Shown: one piece after another, positions 8,487-18,516 of the stretch
Layout: each line of letters begins with the position of its first letter
How positions within the stretch are numbered: the stretch's first letter is position 1
NCBI RefSeq assembly: GCF_000317285.1
Contig: NZ_AJLN01000061.1
Coordinates: 102,256 to 166,255, forward strand
From: Chlorogloeopsis fritschii PCC 6912
GTDB lineage: Bacteria > Cyanobacteriota > Cyanobacteriia > Cyanobacteriales > Nostocaceae
DNA: 64,000 nt
Direction of reading: 5' to 3'
The notes under the pieces: model-generated
Seen by the model: only the letters and a program-made list of their open reading frames with translations
Databases searched by the model: none
Told to the model about the DNA's origin: nothing
Program-made: the position numbers and the translations under genes

Positions 8487-10151
8487 ATGAATAAACCAGC
8501 GATCGTAACGGTTGACGATGATCCAGAAGTTTTACAAGCAGTAGTACGAGATCTGCGGCAGGAATATGGAGAAAACTATCGTATATTGCGTGCTGATTCT
8601 GGTGCTAGCGCTTTGGAAGCACTAGAACAACTCAAACTCCGAAACCAGTCAGTAGCACTATTTTTGGTAGATCAACGAATGCCGCAAATGTCTGGTGTTG
8701 AGTTTCTCGAACAAGCCATGTCAATATTTCCAGACGCAAAGCGTGCCTTACTCACTGCCTATGCAGACACCGATGCCGCGATTCGCGCCATCAATACCAC
8801 AAAAATCGATTACTATTTAATGAAACCGTGGAACCCGCCAGAAGAACGGTTATATCCAGTTTTGAACGATTTGCTTGATGACTGGCAAGCAACATTCCGC
8901 CCACCCTTTGAAGGTATTCGTGTAATTGGTAACCGTTGGTCGCCTCATTCCCATCAAGTTAAAGACTTCCTTGCACGAAATCAAGTGCCTTATGAGTGGA
9001 TGGATATTGAATTATCGAAGGAAGCCGAACAGCTAGTCGAATACGCTGATTGCAATAAAATACACTTTCCTTTAGTTATTTTCCCTGATGGTTCTAAATT
9101 AACACAGCCAACCAATACAGAGATTGCCGAGAAAATAGGATTGCGAACTCAGGCGCAACAGCCATTTTATGACTTAATTATTGTCGGCGGCGGCCCTGCC
9201 GGACTTGCAGCCGCAGTGTATGGTGCATCCGAAGGGTTGCGCACGGTGATGATTGAACGAGAAGCCCCAGGCGGACAAGCCGGAACAAGTTCACGTATTG
9301 AAAATTACCTTGGTTTTCCCGTAGGCTTAAGCGGAGGCGATTTGGCGCGTCGTGCCGTTACCCAAGCAAGACGTTTTGGTGTGGAAATTCTTACACCGCA
9401 GGAAGCGAAAGGCATTCGCGTCGCAGAACCGTACCGATTTTTGCAGTTGTCAGATGGCAGTGAAATTAGCTGTCATGCGATGATTTTGGCGCTAGGTGTG
9501 GCGTGGCGGCGATTGGATGTACCTGGAGTGAACCGCTTGACTGGTGCGGGTGTTTACTATGGTGCAGCGCAGTCGGAAGCGATGAGTTGTAAAGACGAAG
9601 AAGTTTATATAGTCGGTGGGGCAAATTCCGCCGGACAAGCAGCGATGTATTTTTCTAAATATGCTCGCCATGTAACAATGTTGGTACGAGGCAACTCCTT
9701 GGGTATAAGTATGTCTCAGTACTTGATTGACCAAATCGCCGATACACCAAATATTACTGTAAAAACGCAAACTAGCGTCATTGAAGCCAAAGGTGAAACA
9801 TCTCTAGAAGCAATTACTCTCAAGAATAACCTCACTGGTGAAACACAAACAGTTCCTGCCACTTCACTATTTATCTTTATTGGGGCAGCACCCCGTACTG
9901 AATGGTTAGATGGCGTGATAGAACGAAGCGATCGCGGTTTTATTTTAACCGGGCCAGATTTGCTGCGCGACAAACAGCACATTAAAGGATGGAATTTGGA
10001 ACGCGATCCCTATTTGCTAGAAACAAATATTCCCGGTATTTTTGCAGTGGGTGATGTGCGTCATGGTTCAGTAAAGCGCGTTGCTTCGGGAGTAGGTGAA
10101 GGTTCAATCTGCGTTCAGTTCGTGCATCAATATCTAAGCAAAGTCTTGTAA
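8487..10151 (+). CDS. Receiver / glutaredoxin-like / thioredoxin-reductase-like fusion lacking redox cysteines
   Basis: This 554-residue fusion has three parts. Residues 5-125 form a response-regulator receiver with the acidic patch Asp10-12, phosphoacceptor Asp62, Thr90 and Lys113. Residues 144-212 resemble a glutaredoxin/thioredoxin-like fold, but the usual CPYC position reads SPHS (WSPHSHQVKDFL). Residues 226-554 form an FAD/NAD(P)H pyridine nucleotide-disulfide oxidoreductase with GGGPAGLAAAVYG, VGGANSAGQAA and a C-terminal GDVRHGSVKR motif. The CATC site of thioredoxin reductase is replaced by GAAQSEAMSC, so no CxxC remains. The core therefore probably still binds FAD and NAD(P)H but should not reduce a disulfide in the usual way. 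Two histidine kinases follow on the same strand, which points to a redox- or NAD(P)H-linked signalling role; that is inference. Confidence 0.87.
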   Translation: MNKPAIVTVDDDPEVLQAVVRDLRQEYGENYRILRADSGASALEALEQLKLRNQSVALFLVDQRMPQMSGVEFLEQAMSIFPDAKRALLTAYADTDAAIRAINTTKIDYYLMKPWNPPEERLYPVLNDLLDDWQATFRPPFEGIRVIGNRWSPHSHQVKDFLARNQVPYEWMDIELSKEAEQLVEYADCNKIHFPLVIFPDGSKLTQPTNTEIAEKIGLRTQAQQPFYDLIIVGGGPAGLAAAVYGASEGLRTVMIEREAPGGQAGTSSRIENYLGFPVGLSGGDLARRAVTQARRFGVEILTPQEAKGIRVAEPYRFLQLSDGSEISCHAMILALGVAWRRLDVPGVNRLTGAGVYYGAAQSEAMSCKDEEVYIVGGANSAGQAAMYFSKYARHVTMLVRGNSLGISMSQYLIDQIADTPNITVKTQTSVIEAKGETSLEAITLKNNLTGETQTVPATSLFIFIGAAPRTEWLDGVIERSDRGFILTGPDLLRDKQHIKGWNLERDPYLLETNIPGIFAVGDVRHGSVKRVASGVGEGSICVQFVHQYLSKVL

Positions 10152-10159
10152 CTTCTGCC

Positions 10160-10372
10160 TACCAACGGATACGCCACTACCTACCCTACCCTGCGGGAAC
10201 CCCTTTCGGGGAACAGGAACAGCAAAGACTGCGGGAAGGGCTACTCTGCGAGAAGCCGCTTTGCGTCTACGCCCAACGCTGAACGGAAGCCGTACCTACG
10301 GAAGCTGCTCCGCATCTACCGCGTCTACGTGTCTACTGCCCCCTGCCTTCTGCCTTCTAATTATTCCAGCCA
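10160..10372. repeat. GC-rich dispersed-repeat patchwork
   Basis: This spacer is made of short palindromic, GC-rich blocks (CTGCGGGAACCCCTTTCGGGG, GAAGCCGCTTTGCGTCTACG, ACGGAAGCTGCTCCGCATCTAC) and ends with CTGCCTTCTGCCTTCT. The GAAGCCGC..GCGTCTAC word also occurs inverted at about 7831-7850. It fits the dispersed extragenic repeats of Nostocales genomes. An open frame can be read through part of it into the next kinase gene, but this is not treated as coding. Confidence 0.5.
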
Positions 10373-10406
10373 ACCCAAAATTAAACAAAATCAATCAGGA
10401 GTTGTC

Positions 10407-11825
10407 ATGCTGCACGATCCCAACCAGATGACGCTGTTTCCTAAATTGCCAGATGACGCTTTAGAAGAGATGAAGCATTATGGCAGTCAGATCCAACTCA
10501 ATGCAGGGGATGTACTGTTTAATGAAGGTGACTCTAACTACAGTTTTCACGCAGTTTTAGACGGCGAAATCGAGATTACCAAACAAGTCGGCGGCGAGAC
10601 GAGACTGCTTGCTATTCATCGTCGTGGTGAATTTGTGGGTGAATTATCCATGCTGACTGGTTCGGCTTATATTGTCAATGCCCGCGCGATCGCATCCACT
10701 CAAGTATTGCGAATTGATATCGATACCTTTAAGCAAATTCTCACCGATTGTTCACCCTTAGCAGATGTCATTCTGACTGCGATGGCAGGTAGAAGCAAAG
10801 ATTTAGAAGCACAACTGCGACAACAAGAGAAGATGGCAGCCTTGGGTAAACTCTCAGCAGGTTTGGCACACGAATTAAACAATCCAGGAGCAGCAGCGCG
10901 ACGGGCAGCATCATTATTACGCGAGAATTTCCAAAACTTGCAATCTCTAACTCTAGGGCTAAGTTGCCTTACCAAAGAACAACTTAATTTACTGGTGGAA
11001 ATTCAAAATCAAGCAACAGAATACATTGCTAATGCACCCAAACTAGATCCTCTTACCCAAAGTGATAAAGAAGACGAAGTAACGGATTGGCTAGAAGAAC
11101 GTGATGTAGCTAATGCTTGGAAACTTGCCCCCACATTTGTTTCTGCCGGATTAGATTCTGCCAAGCTCGATATTATTAGCGATCGCATCCCCTCCGACTC
11201 ACTGGGCAACGTGTTGAATTGGTTAGAAACTGCACTGTCAGCAACAGGACTCATCAACGATATCGAACAGAGTACAACACGCATTTCTGAGTTGGTGAAA
11301 GCAATTAAAGGCTACACCTACATGGATCAAGCTCCCCTGCAAGAAATAGATGTGCATGAGGGAATCGAAAACACTTTGCTGATTTTTAGTTGTCGGATCA
11401 AGAAGGGAATCATTATTCACCGCAACTACGATCGCACTCTGCCACGCATCTGCGCCTATGCTAGCGAACTCAATCAAGTGTGGACAAATTTGATTGACAA
11501 TGCCATTGATGCAATGGATGGCAAAGGCGATTTAACTATTAGCACTTGTAAAGACAATAACTGTCTTGTAGTAGAAATAGCTGACACAGGAATCGGCATT
11601 CCAGAAGCGATACAATCTCGTATTTTTGAGCCATTTTTTACTACTAAAGGTGTAGGTAAAGGCACTGGTTTAGGTTTAGAAATTACTTACCGAATAGTCG
11701 TCAACAGACACAAAGGTGATATTCATGTTGAATCTAAACCTGGAGATACGCGCTTTCGCGTGCGTTTGCCCATCATCAAACCTGTTGACAACTCGTGTAA
11801 AGAAAGCAAAGGGCAATCACAATGA
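10407..11825 (+). CDS. Histidine kinase with N-terminal cyclic-nucleotide-binding-like domain (copy 1)
   Basis: The 472-residue soluble kinase starts at the ATG preceded by CAGGAG; an earlier GTG at 10329 would add repeat-derived sequence. Residues 10-125 are a cNMP-binding beta barrel ([21 protein letters not shown]), but the arginine that holds the cyclic phosphate in CRP is missing ([17 protein letters not shown]). His155 in GLAHELNNP is the phosphoacceptor. About 130 helical residues separate this H-box from the ATPase. The N-box ([11 protein letters not shown]), G1 (DTGIGIP) and F/G2 boxes ([18 protein letters not shown]) are intact. It is a paralogue of the next gene, whose annotated start lies 185 bases downstream. 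With no membrane segment, it probably reads a cytosolic signal and may phosphorylate the receiver of the upstream fusion; that pairing is inferred. Confidence 0.87.
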   Translation: MLHDPNQMTLFPKLPDDALEEMKHYGSQIQLNAGDVLFNEGDSNYSFHAVLDGEIEITKQVGGETRLLAIHRRGEFVGELSMLTGSAYIVNARAIASTQVLRIDIDTFKQILTDCSPLADVILTAMAGRSKDLEAQLRQQEKMAALGKLSAGLAHELNNPGAAARRAASLLRENFQNLQSLTLGLSCLTKEQLNLLVEIQNQATEYIANAPKLDPLTQSDKEDEVTDWLEERDVANAWKLAPTFVSAGLDSAKLDIISDRIPSDSLGNVLNWLETALSATGLINDIEQSTTRISELVKAIKGYTYMDQAPLQEIDVHEGIENTLLIFSCRIKKGIIIHRNYDRTLPRICAYASELNQVWTNLIDNAIDAMDGKGDLTISTCKDNNCLVVEIADTGIGIPEAIQSRIFEPFFTTKGVGKGTGLGLEITYRIVVNRHKGDIHVESKPGDTRFRVRLPIIKPVDNSCKESKGQSQ

Positions 11826-11849
11826 AACAAGTTTCACCGCCAGGCATAA

Positions 11850-11960
11850 AAAAGAGACGCGGGGACACGAGGAATCGTTCTTTCTCCGCGCCTTTGCGTG
11901 ACGCCAGTTGCTACAACGCGGGGAACCCGCGCAACGCACTGGCTCCTCTGCGTGAGATAA
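11850..11960. repeat. Dispersed repeat between the two kinase genes
   Basis: The sequence includes TGCTACAACGCGGGGAACCC followed by a GCGCAACGCACTGGCTCCTC word. Almost the same block, with CTCTTAA in place of CGGGGAA, occurs at about 44061-44103 in another spacer. An open frame in phase with the next kinase runs across it, but its repeat nature argues that this part is not protein-coding. Confidence 0.55.
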
Positions 11961-12010
11961 AATTCATCCCCTTAAACAGACATGATATTACTTCCAAAAT
12001 TGGTTTGATT

Positions 12011-13402
12011 ATGCTTGACATCCACACTTTACGCCAAGTCCCAATCTTTGCAAAACTACCAGAACCAAGGTTGCAATGGCTACTGGAACAAGGACAAGAG
12101 GTATGGTTGCAACCAGGTGAAATTCATCGCCATCAAGGCGATCGCGCCAACCATGTTTTTGTGTTGCTTGAAGGTCAAGTGCGAATCACAAAAAAAGTCG
12201 GTAATGAAGAGATTTTGTTAGCAACTTACGAACCAAAAACCCTGTATGGCGAATTGCCTGTTTTAATGGGTCAAGAATTTTTCTGGGCAAGTGGTTCTGC
12301 CGTGACTCGCTGCCAGATTTTTGAATTGCCAAACCAGGTATTTTGGGAAATGCTTTCGAGTTGCACTTGTGTCATGACCGCAATTCTGCGCACGATGGCA
12401 GAACGGTTGCAAGAAGTACAAACAATATCACAGCATCGAGAAAGAATGGTAGCATTAGGCACTTTGGCAGCAGGTTTGGCTCACGAGTTGAACAACCCAG
12501 CCTCAGCCAGTCGCAGAGCGGTAGGACAATTACGCCAGACAGTGCAAGTATTACAACCATTAACCATTAAGCTGAATCAGCAGGAAATGACTTGCGCTCA
12601 AAAAGCGTTTCTTGCCGACTTGCTGCAAGATGCGATCGCCTGCGCTAAAACAGCAGTGCAACTCGATCCCTTAACGCAAAGCGATCGCGAAGATGAACTC
12701 ATGCAATGGTTAGAAATACACAACATTGCAAACGCTTGGAAACTCGCTCCTACCTTTGTTTCCGCTGGAATAGACACTCAATGGTTGGAGAATATTAAGC
12801 AAAATGTCGGCAGTTTGTTACTTAGTAATGTCCTCACTTGGATAGAGGTAACGCTGCAAGAAATGGGTTTGTTAGAAGAAATAGATCATTGTACTGCGCG
12901 AATCTCCACTCTTGTTGAAGCTGTTAAAGATTATTCCTACATGGATCGAGCACCTTTACAGGAAATAGATTTACATGAGGGTATAGAAAGTACTTTAACC
13001 ATCTTGAGTCACAAGTTGAACCAAGGTGTGGTAGTAACGCGGGAGTATGACTGTGAACTGCCGCGTATTAATGTCTATGGCAGAGACTTAAATCAAGTTT
13101 GGACGAATTTGATTGACAATGCTATTGATGCTATCAATGGGCAAGGGCAAATCTGGATTCGTACTAGTTGCGAAAGTGACTTTTTGCTAGTGGAAATTGC
13201 TGATAATGGGCTTGGCATTCCCCCAGAAATTTTGTCCCATATTTTCGAGCCGTTTTTTACTACCAAAGGAGTGGGTAAAGGCACAGGGTTAGGTTTACAC
13301 ATTGCTTATCGCATCGTTGTGGGACAACATCATGGCGATATTCGGGTTTTTTCTCAACCAGGAGATACGAGGTTTCAAGTCCGTCTGCCAATAAGTTTGT
13401 GA
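12011..13402 (+). CDS. Histidine kinase with N-terminal cyclic-nucleotide-binding-like domain (copy 2)
   Basis: The 463-residue kinase is a close paralogue of the preceding one. The ATG at 12011 is chosen because [19 protein letters not shown] aligns with the start of copy 1 and the upstream extension is a dispersed repeat. The CNB barrel covers residues 8-125; the CRP phosphate-binding Arg position is again lost ([18 protein letters not shown]). The phosphoacceptor is His158 (GLAHELNNP). The N, G1, F and G2 boxes are intact, including [20 protein letters not shown]. The helical insert between H-box and ATPase is shared with copy 1 ([25 protein letters not shown]). No receiver is attached, so the partner is probably the nearby receiver fusion or another regulator. 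Confidence 0.86.
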   Translation: MLDIHTLRQVPIFAKLPEPRLQWLLEQGQEVWLQPGEIHRHQGDRANHVFVLLEGQVRITKKVGNEEILLATYEPKTLYGELPVLMGQEFFWASGSAVTRCQIFELPNQVFWEMLSSCTCVMTAILRTMAERLQEVQTISQHRERMVALGTLAAGLAHELNNPASASRRAVGQLRQTVQVLQPLTIKLNQQEMTCAQKAFLADLLQDAIACAKTAVQLDPLTQSDREDELMQWLEIHNIANAWKLAPTFVSAGIDTQWLENIKQNVGSLLLSNVLTWIEVTLQEMGLLEEIDHCTARISTLVEAVKDYSYMDRAPLQEIDLHEGIESTLTILSHKLNQGVVVTREYDCELPRINVYGRDLNQVWTNLIDNAIDAINGQGQIWIRTSCESDFLLVEIADNGLGIPPEILSHIFEPFFTTKGVGKGTGLGLHIAYRIVVGQHHGDIRVFSQPGDTRFQVRLPISL

Positions 13403-13446
13403 TGAATGATTGGCATTCGAGAAAAATACAAATAAGGAGATTAATC

Positions 13447-14316
13447 ATGGCTGACAACACACAAAAAGTCTGGTTTATTACTGGTAGTTCAACGGGATTT
13501 GGGCGTGTTCTAGCTGAGACAGTACTTGAGGAAGGAAATTGCGTCATTGCCACTGCCCGCAAGCCAGAACAACTTAATGACCTAATTACTCAGTATCCAG
13601 AGACAGCAAAAGCCATCCGCCTTGATGTTACCAATCCGCAGGAAGTCAGTGAGGCAGTTAATTCCGCTCTCGATGCCTTTGGTCGCATTGATGTGCTGGT
13701 CAACAATGCTGGTTACGGCGCGGTCGGGGCGCTGGAAGAGTTTAGCGATGAAGCGATTCGCCGTCAGTTCGAGACTAACCTCTTGGGCGCACTCAACGTA
13801 ATGCGGGCGGTACTACCAAGTATGCGGCAGCAACGTAGCGGTCATATTCTTAACATTTCATCAGTAGGTGGTTTCGTTTCTTTTCCTGGCAGTGGTATTT
13901 ACTGCAGCACGAAGTTTGCCCTGGAAGGGTTGTCGGAAGCACTGGCGCAGGAAGTTAAACCATTGGGAATTAAAGTGACAATTATTGAGCCTGGTGCTTT
14001 TCGGACTGACTTTGGCGGTCGGTCTTTAATTACACCTGAACAATCAATTGATGACTACGCCTCTACTAGCGGTGCGATGATCCAGTGGATTCGCGAAAAT
14101 GATGGCAAACAACCAGGCGACCCGAAAAAGGCAGCGAAGGCGATGATACAAGTGGTTGAAAGCGATAACCCACCGTTGAGATTGGCTCTGGGAGCAGATG
14201 CCGTGAATGCAATTAGTGAAAAATTGGAGTCAGTCAAAGCAGAACTTGAAGCTTGGAAACAGGTTGCGATTGACACTGCATTTGAAGGAGTTGAGGTTGG
14301 CGCGATCGGTGGATAA
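13447..14316 (+). CDS. Short-chain dehydrogenase/reductase (classical SDR)
   Basis: The 289-residue NAD(P)-dependent oxidoreductase starts at an ATG with AAGGAGA 6 bases upstream; an earlier in-frame ATG at 13399 overlaps the kinase stop and is unlikely. The cofactor motif is TGSSTGFG, followed by NNAGYGA. The catalytic Ser is in ISSVGGF and the Tyr-Lys pair is YCSTK. The C-terminal substrate loop is long, as in the SDRs annotated as short-chain retinol dehydrogenase-like enzymes in cyanobacteria. Substrate unknown. It lies 44 bases after the second kinase and is likely in the same transcript as the aldo/keto reductase that follows. Confidence 0.87.
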   Translation: MADNTQKVWFITGSSTGFGRVLAETVLEEGNCVIATARKPEQLNDLITQYPETAKAIRLDVTNPQEVSEAVNSALDAFGRIDVLVNNAGYGAVGALEEFSDEAIRRQFETNLLGALNVMRAVLPSMRQQRSGHILNISSVGGFVSFPGSGIYCSTKFALEGLSEALAQEVKPLGIKVTIIEPGAFRTDFGGRSLITPEQSIDDYASTSGAMIQWIRENDGKQPGDPKKAAKAMIQVVESDNPPLRLALGADAVNAISEKLESVKAELEAWKQVAIDTAFEGVEVGAIGG

Positions 14317-14365
14317 GGGAAAGGGAATAGGGTTGGGGGAACAGGGAACGGGGAACGGGCAACAG
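14317..14365. repeat. G-rich heptamer-type repeat
   Basis: The spacer reads as repeated GGGAA(C/T)(A/G)-like words (GGGAAAGGGAATAGGG, then GGGGAACAGGGAACGGGGAA). It separates the SDR and aldo/keto reductase genes and is of the same type as other short repeats in this window. Confidence 0.55.
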
Positions 14366-14392
14366 ATAACTTTAATAAAAAAGAAAAAACCA

Positions 14393-15373
<981 letters not shown>

Positions 15374-15388
15374 GTCATTTAGAGAGAA

Positions 15389-15460
<72 letters not shown>

Positions 15461-15532
15461 AGAACTTTTTATCTTAACATAAAATAGCAGGATTTCACAA
15501 GAGAATCATAGCAGCACTCCACTTTTCCAGTT

Positions 15533-16267
15533 TCATGAATCTCCTTGTGGGTACTCCTCCCACAAGGTTGTAATTTCCCGCAAACTTTGATGATTGCCGT
15601 TACCTAAGATTAAATGATCTAGCAATGGAATACCCAAAAATTGCGCCCCTGCTAGCAACTGCCGGGTAAGTTCGATATCTTCGCTACTAGGTTCAATGTT
15701 ACCTGAAGGGTGATTGTGTGCAACTATTACTCGTGTTGCACCTTGGCGAATCACTTCTCGAAAAATTTCGCGGGGAGGTGCTAGGGTTTCGGTGGCAGTG
15801 CCAATAGTAATTACCTGCGTTCCCAGCAAGCGATTTTTCACATCTAACAGCAAAACTGCGAAACGCTCATTTGTTTGCCACATCAAGTCTTGGCTGAGAG
15901 CAGCAGCGGCAGCAGCTGGACTATCAATCGGTGTGCGATCTAAAGGACGAGATTGAAAGGCGCGTTTGCCTAATTCAATTGCTGCTAGTATGGTAGTTGC
16001 TTTTGCCGGGCCAATGCCAGGAATTTGCATTAATTCAGCAGCGCTAATGTCTCGCAACACTGCTAAGGGATCGCGATCGCATTTACTCAATTCGTGTAAG
16101 ATAAATTGTCCCAAACCCACAGCTGAGAGTTTTCCTGCTCCTTGCCCAGTGCCAAGCAGAATTGCAATTAATTCAGCAGTAGATAAAACTTTAGAACCAT
16201 GAGCCAACAACCGCTCTCGCGGACGCTCGGTCTCAGGCATATCAGCAATTCTGAGACAATAAGTCAT
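15533..16267 (-). CDS. radC: RadC family protein (JAB/MPN+ domain)
   Basis: The 244-residue protein starts with [20 protein letters not shown] and has an N-terminal helix-hairpin-helix region ([25 protein letters not shown]). A C-terminal JAMM-type zinc domain follows, with the HxH-x7-S-xx-D signature in [20 protein letters not shown]. RadC was once linked to DNA repair, but that role is disputed; the MPN+ domain suggests a metal-dependent hydrolase or nuclease. Length and motifs are typical of the family. It is transcribed away from the phosphoribulokinase-like gene's stop, about 160 bases downstream of it on the same strand. Confidence 0.93.
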   Translation of the reverse strand: MTYCLRIADMPETERPRERLLAHGSKVLSTAELIAILLGTGQGAGKLSAVGLGQFILHELSKCDRDPLAVLRDISAAELMQIPGIGPAKATTILAAIELGKRAFQSRPLDRTPIDSPAAAAAALSQDLMWQTNERFAVLLLDVKNRLLGTQVITIGTATETLAPPREIFREVIRQGATRVIVAHNHPSGNIEPSSEDIELTRQLLAGAQFLGIPLLDHLILGNGNHQSLREITTLWEEYPQGDS

Positions 16268-16373
16268 AGCAAATCCAGGGAATTACGCTCGCAGAGTATC
16301 TATACTCTAGTTATCCCCTGAAAACTCTCAAAATATAACCGATTTGACTAAATATTTAAAATTTTTTCTCCAA

Positions 16374-16409
16374 GCTAATAGCTAATTATTTTCACCATTA
16401 GCTATTAGC
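16374..16409. repeat. 13-bp inverted repeat in the radC/PRK-like spacer
   Basis: GCTAATAGCTAAT (16374-16386) pairs perfectly with ATTAGCTATTAGC (16397-16409) across a 10-base loop, and a further near-copy of the second arm follows at 16411. It sits just after the stop codon of the phosphoribulokinase-like gene on the minus strand and may act as a transcript end, though no clean T run follows. Confidence 0.5.
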
Positions 16410-16425
16410 CATTAGCTATTAACTA

Positions 16426-17358
16426 CTAATGTATTTGTGTTGCTTTGAGCATATGGTAAGTAATCAAAAGCTGGGTAAGGGCGAGGGGATAGCTTTGAAT
16501 TGTTTCGCCAGTGGTGCCAGCAACTTTGCCTAACTCTGGATTGCTGTCGCGATCGCATATATTCCTCAAGTGAGGCATATCCGAGCAAATAAGATGTTCT
16601 AGCTTATTAACTTGTTCTAAGGTAGCATGACCGTCAACTTCTAAAACATCAACAGGTTTACCCATATCCCGATCTAATCCCAAACGAATTGCTGACATAA
16701 AATTCTGATCGAGACCAAGAATTTGGGTGAAATTCGGATGGGGAATTGTTGGACGCAAGACTAAACGCACGTTTAAATGTCCGTTCACTTGATTCAAATC
16801 ATCGTTAGGCGGGTAAAAACTTATTACTATATCTGACCATTGTCGCTGCGGACGAATAAACTGTTCAGAATCGGGTTCTCGCTTTTCTAGTTCTGCCAAC
16901 ACTTGTTCTTCTGTATAGCCGCGCTTTTGTGTATCTCGCTTGACTTTCCAAGTAGCACGCAATTCTTCAGGAGGTGCGAGGTAAACTTTTACATCATAGG
17001 AATCGCGGGCTGTGCGAGTTGAATAACCAAGTAAGCCCTCAACAATCACAAATTTATTTGGTTTTATATATACTGGCGGCTCAAATGTACCTGTTTTGTG
17101 ACTGTAAACTGGTTTGAGAATGGGCTGCCCTATTCTCAGCAGTGACAAATGCTGCTGCATAATATCTAGATGGTTGCAGTCGGGGTGAAGAGCTGTGATG
17201 CCAATTTCCGCGCGTTGCTTGCGATCATAGCGATGATAATCATCCGTACAAATAACTGTAACATTTTCCGGGCCGAGCACCTGAGCAATTCCTTTTGTCA
17301 GTGTAGTTTTTCCAGCAGCGCTGTCACCAACAATACCAAGAATAATTGGACGGCTCAT
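16426..17358 (-). CDS. Phosphoribulokinase/uridine-kinase-like P-loop kinase
   Basis: The 310-residue protein has a P-loop GDSAAGKTT (residues 11-19), the TDDYHRYD block and the HPDCNHLD/KPVYSHKTG/VEGLLGY segments of the phosphoribulokinase superfamily. Calvin-cycle PRK of cyanobacteria has a regulatory cysteine in its P-loop (GDSGCGKST); here that position is Ala and only Cys37 lies nearby, so thioredoxin/CP12 control by that disulfide is not expected. It is probably the second PRK-like paralogue found in cyanobacterial genomes, with an uncertain substrate, rather than the photosynthetic enzyme. It is divergently oriented from an O-methyltransferase gene. Confidence 0.82.
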   Translation of the reverse strand: MSRPIILGIVGDSAAGKTTLTKGIAQVLGPENVTVICTDDYHRYDRKQRAEIGITALHPDCNHLDIMQQHLSLLRIGQPILKPVYSHKTGTFEPPVYIKPNKFVIVEGLLGYSTRTARDSYDVKVYLAPPEELRATWKVKRDTQKRGYTEEQVLAELEKREPDSEQFIRPQRQWSDIVISFYPPNDDLNQVNGHLNVRLVLRPTIPHPNFTQILGLDQNFMSAIRLGLDRDMGKPVDVLEVDGHATLEQVNKLEHLICSDMPHLRNICDRDSNPELGKVAGTTGETIQSYPLALTQLLITYHMLKATQIH

Positions 17359-17798
17359 GCTTCTCCCCCTTGTAAGTGGCAGTTACAGTAAAGTGCAATT
17401 TTGGATTGTATGTTAGTTTACTAATTCTATAAATTTGTGAAATATAACTCAAGGAGTAGAAAGAGTATTGCTATGCAAATTAATCACTAAATATTAAAAA
17501 AATCATTTAATAATCAAGGGCCGTTGCCTTTGACTACAATTTGTGTCGATTTTTATAAATTAATTAATAAACGCTAACGTCTTGAGAAATTAGAAGCGAT
17601 CGCTTATCGGTTTTAGTCAGTGTACTCTGAGTATTTCCTAATTCAAATTGATATTAGCTGAGAAAATTTGAACCGCTAGATTATTGTTGTAATGTAGTAG
17701 TCGCAGAACAAAAGTTAAGTTTGTTTGCTTTCGATTATTTTGTCGATATATACCCAATCAAAAATTTAACTAATTTGAGCAAATGCGCCCCACATCCT
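17359..17798. other. Divergent intergenic region between PRK-like kinase and O-methyltransferase
   Basis: About 440 AT-rich bases separate the two divergent start codons and should contain both promoters. I see one HIP1 site near 17597 and no repeat, small gene or clear operator. An in-frame TTG at 17721 could lengthen the methyltransferase by 26 residues, but the extension does not look like part of the family. Confidence 0.4.
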
Positions 17799-18461
17799 AT
17801 GGCAAATCAGACTATTGGTTTAACACAACAACTTTATGACTACTTGCTCTCCGTGTCTGTGCGGGAGCCGGAAATTTTAACCCAATTGCGACAAGAAACA
17901 GCAAAGCATCCAATGGCTGAGATGCAGATTGCACCAGAACAAGGACAATTTATGGGATTGTTGGTGCAGTTGATCGGAGCAAAGAAAACTCTGGATATTG
18001 GTGTCTTTACTGGCTACAGCTCTCTGGTGGTGGCATTGGCATTACCAGCAGATGGCAAGGTAGTGGCTTGTGATGTCAGTGAAGAGTATACAGCTATTGC
18101 CCGTCGCTACTGGCAGCAAGCGGGAGTGGCAGAGAAAATTGAATTGCACATTGCTCCAGCCCTGGAAACATTAGAGCAGTTGCTAGCAGCGGGGGAAGAG
18201 GAAACCTTTGATTTTGCCTTCATTGACGCTGACAAAAGCAACTATGAGAATTATTACGAATTGGCTTTGCAACTTGTACGTCCAAAAGGCTTGATTGCGA
18301 TCGATAACGTGTTATGGTCAGGTCGGGTAGCCGATCGCCATGTCCAAGACAATCGCACTAACAAAATTCGTGGTTTGAATCAGAAACTACATCAAGACCA
18401 AAGAGTGACGATTAGCATGGTGCCAATTGCAGATGGTTTGACTTTAGCAATGAAAAATTGA
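17799..18461 (+). CDS. SAM-dependent O-methyltransferase (caffeoyl-CoA OMT/COMT-like family)
   Basis: The 220-residue class I methyltransferase starts with MANQTIGLTQQLYDYLLSVS. SAM motif I is KTLDIGVFTGYSSLVVALAL, and the metal- and substrate-site blocks are FDFAFIDADKSNYENYY and GLIAIDNVLWSGRVAD. These Asp-Asn positions hold the divalent cation in catechol and caffeoyl-CoA O-methyltransferases, so the enzyme likely methylates a vicinal diol on a small aromatic. The precise substrate is unknown. Cyanobacterial relatives accept several phenylpropanoids and flavonoids. A hairpin directly after the stop codon separates it from the convergent trhO gene. Confidence 0.9.
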   Translation: MANQTIGLTQQLYDYLLSVSVREPEILTQLRQETAKHPMAEMQIAPEQGQFMGLLVQLIGAKKTLDIGVFTGYSSLVVALALPADGKVVACDVSEEYTAIARRYWQQAGVAEKIELHIAPALETLEQLLAAGEEETFDFAFIDADKSNYENYYELALQLVRPKGLIAIDNVLWSGRVADRHVQDNRTNKIRGLNQKLHQDQRVTISMVPIADGLTLAMKN

Positions 18462-18467
18462 ATTGGG

Positions 18468-18486
18468 AACGGGTAAGATACCCGTT
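18468..18486. terminator. Hairpin terminator between convergent genes
   Basis: AACGGGTA (18468-18475) and TACCCGTT (18479-18486) form a perfect 8-bp stem with a three-base loop. A-rich and T-rich runs flank it, so it could serve both the methyltransferase gene and trhO, which converge here. Confidence 0.65.
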
Positions 18487-18516
18487 TCACAAAAACAAAT
18501 TTTTCAAGTTTAATTT

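Noticed and set aside
10329..10406. Longer start (GTG) for kinase copy 1
   Set aside because: The added 26 residues are encoded by dispersed-repeat and CTGCCTTCT sequence; the ATG at 10407 has a good RBS.
14207..14392. Longer start for the aldo/keto reductase
   Set aside because: The upstream frame runs inside the SDR gene and through a G-rich repeat; the family start [11 protein letters not shown] lies at 14393.
16426..17358. Calvin-cycle phosphoribulokinase (prk)
   Set aside because: The P-loop cysteine and the overall sequence differ from the photosynthetic enzyme; it was kept as a PRK-like kinase.
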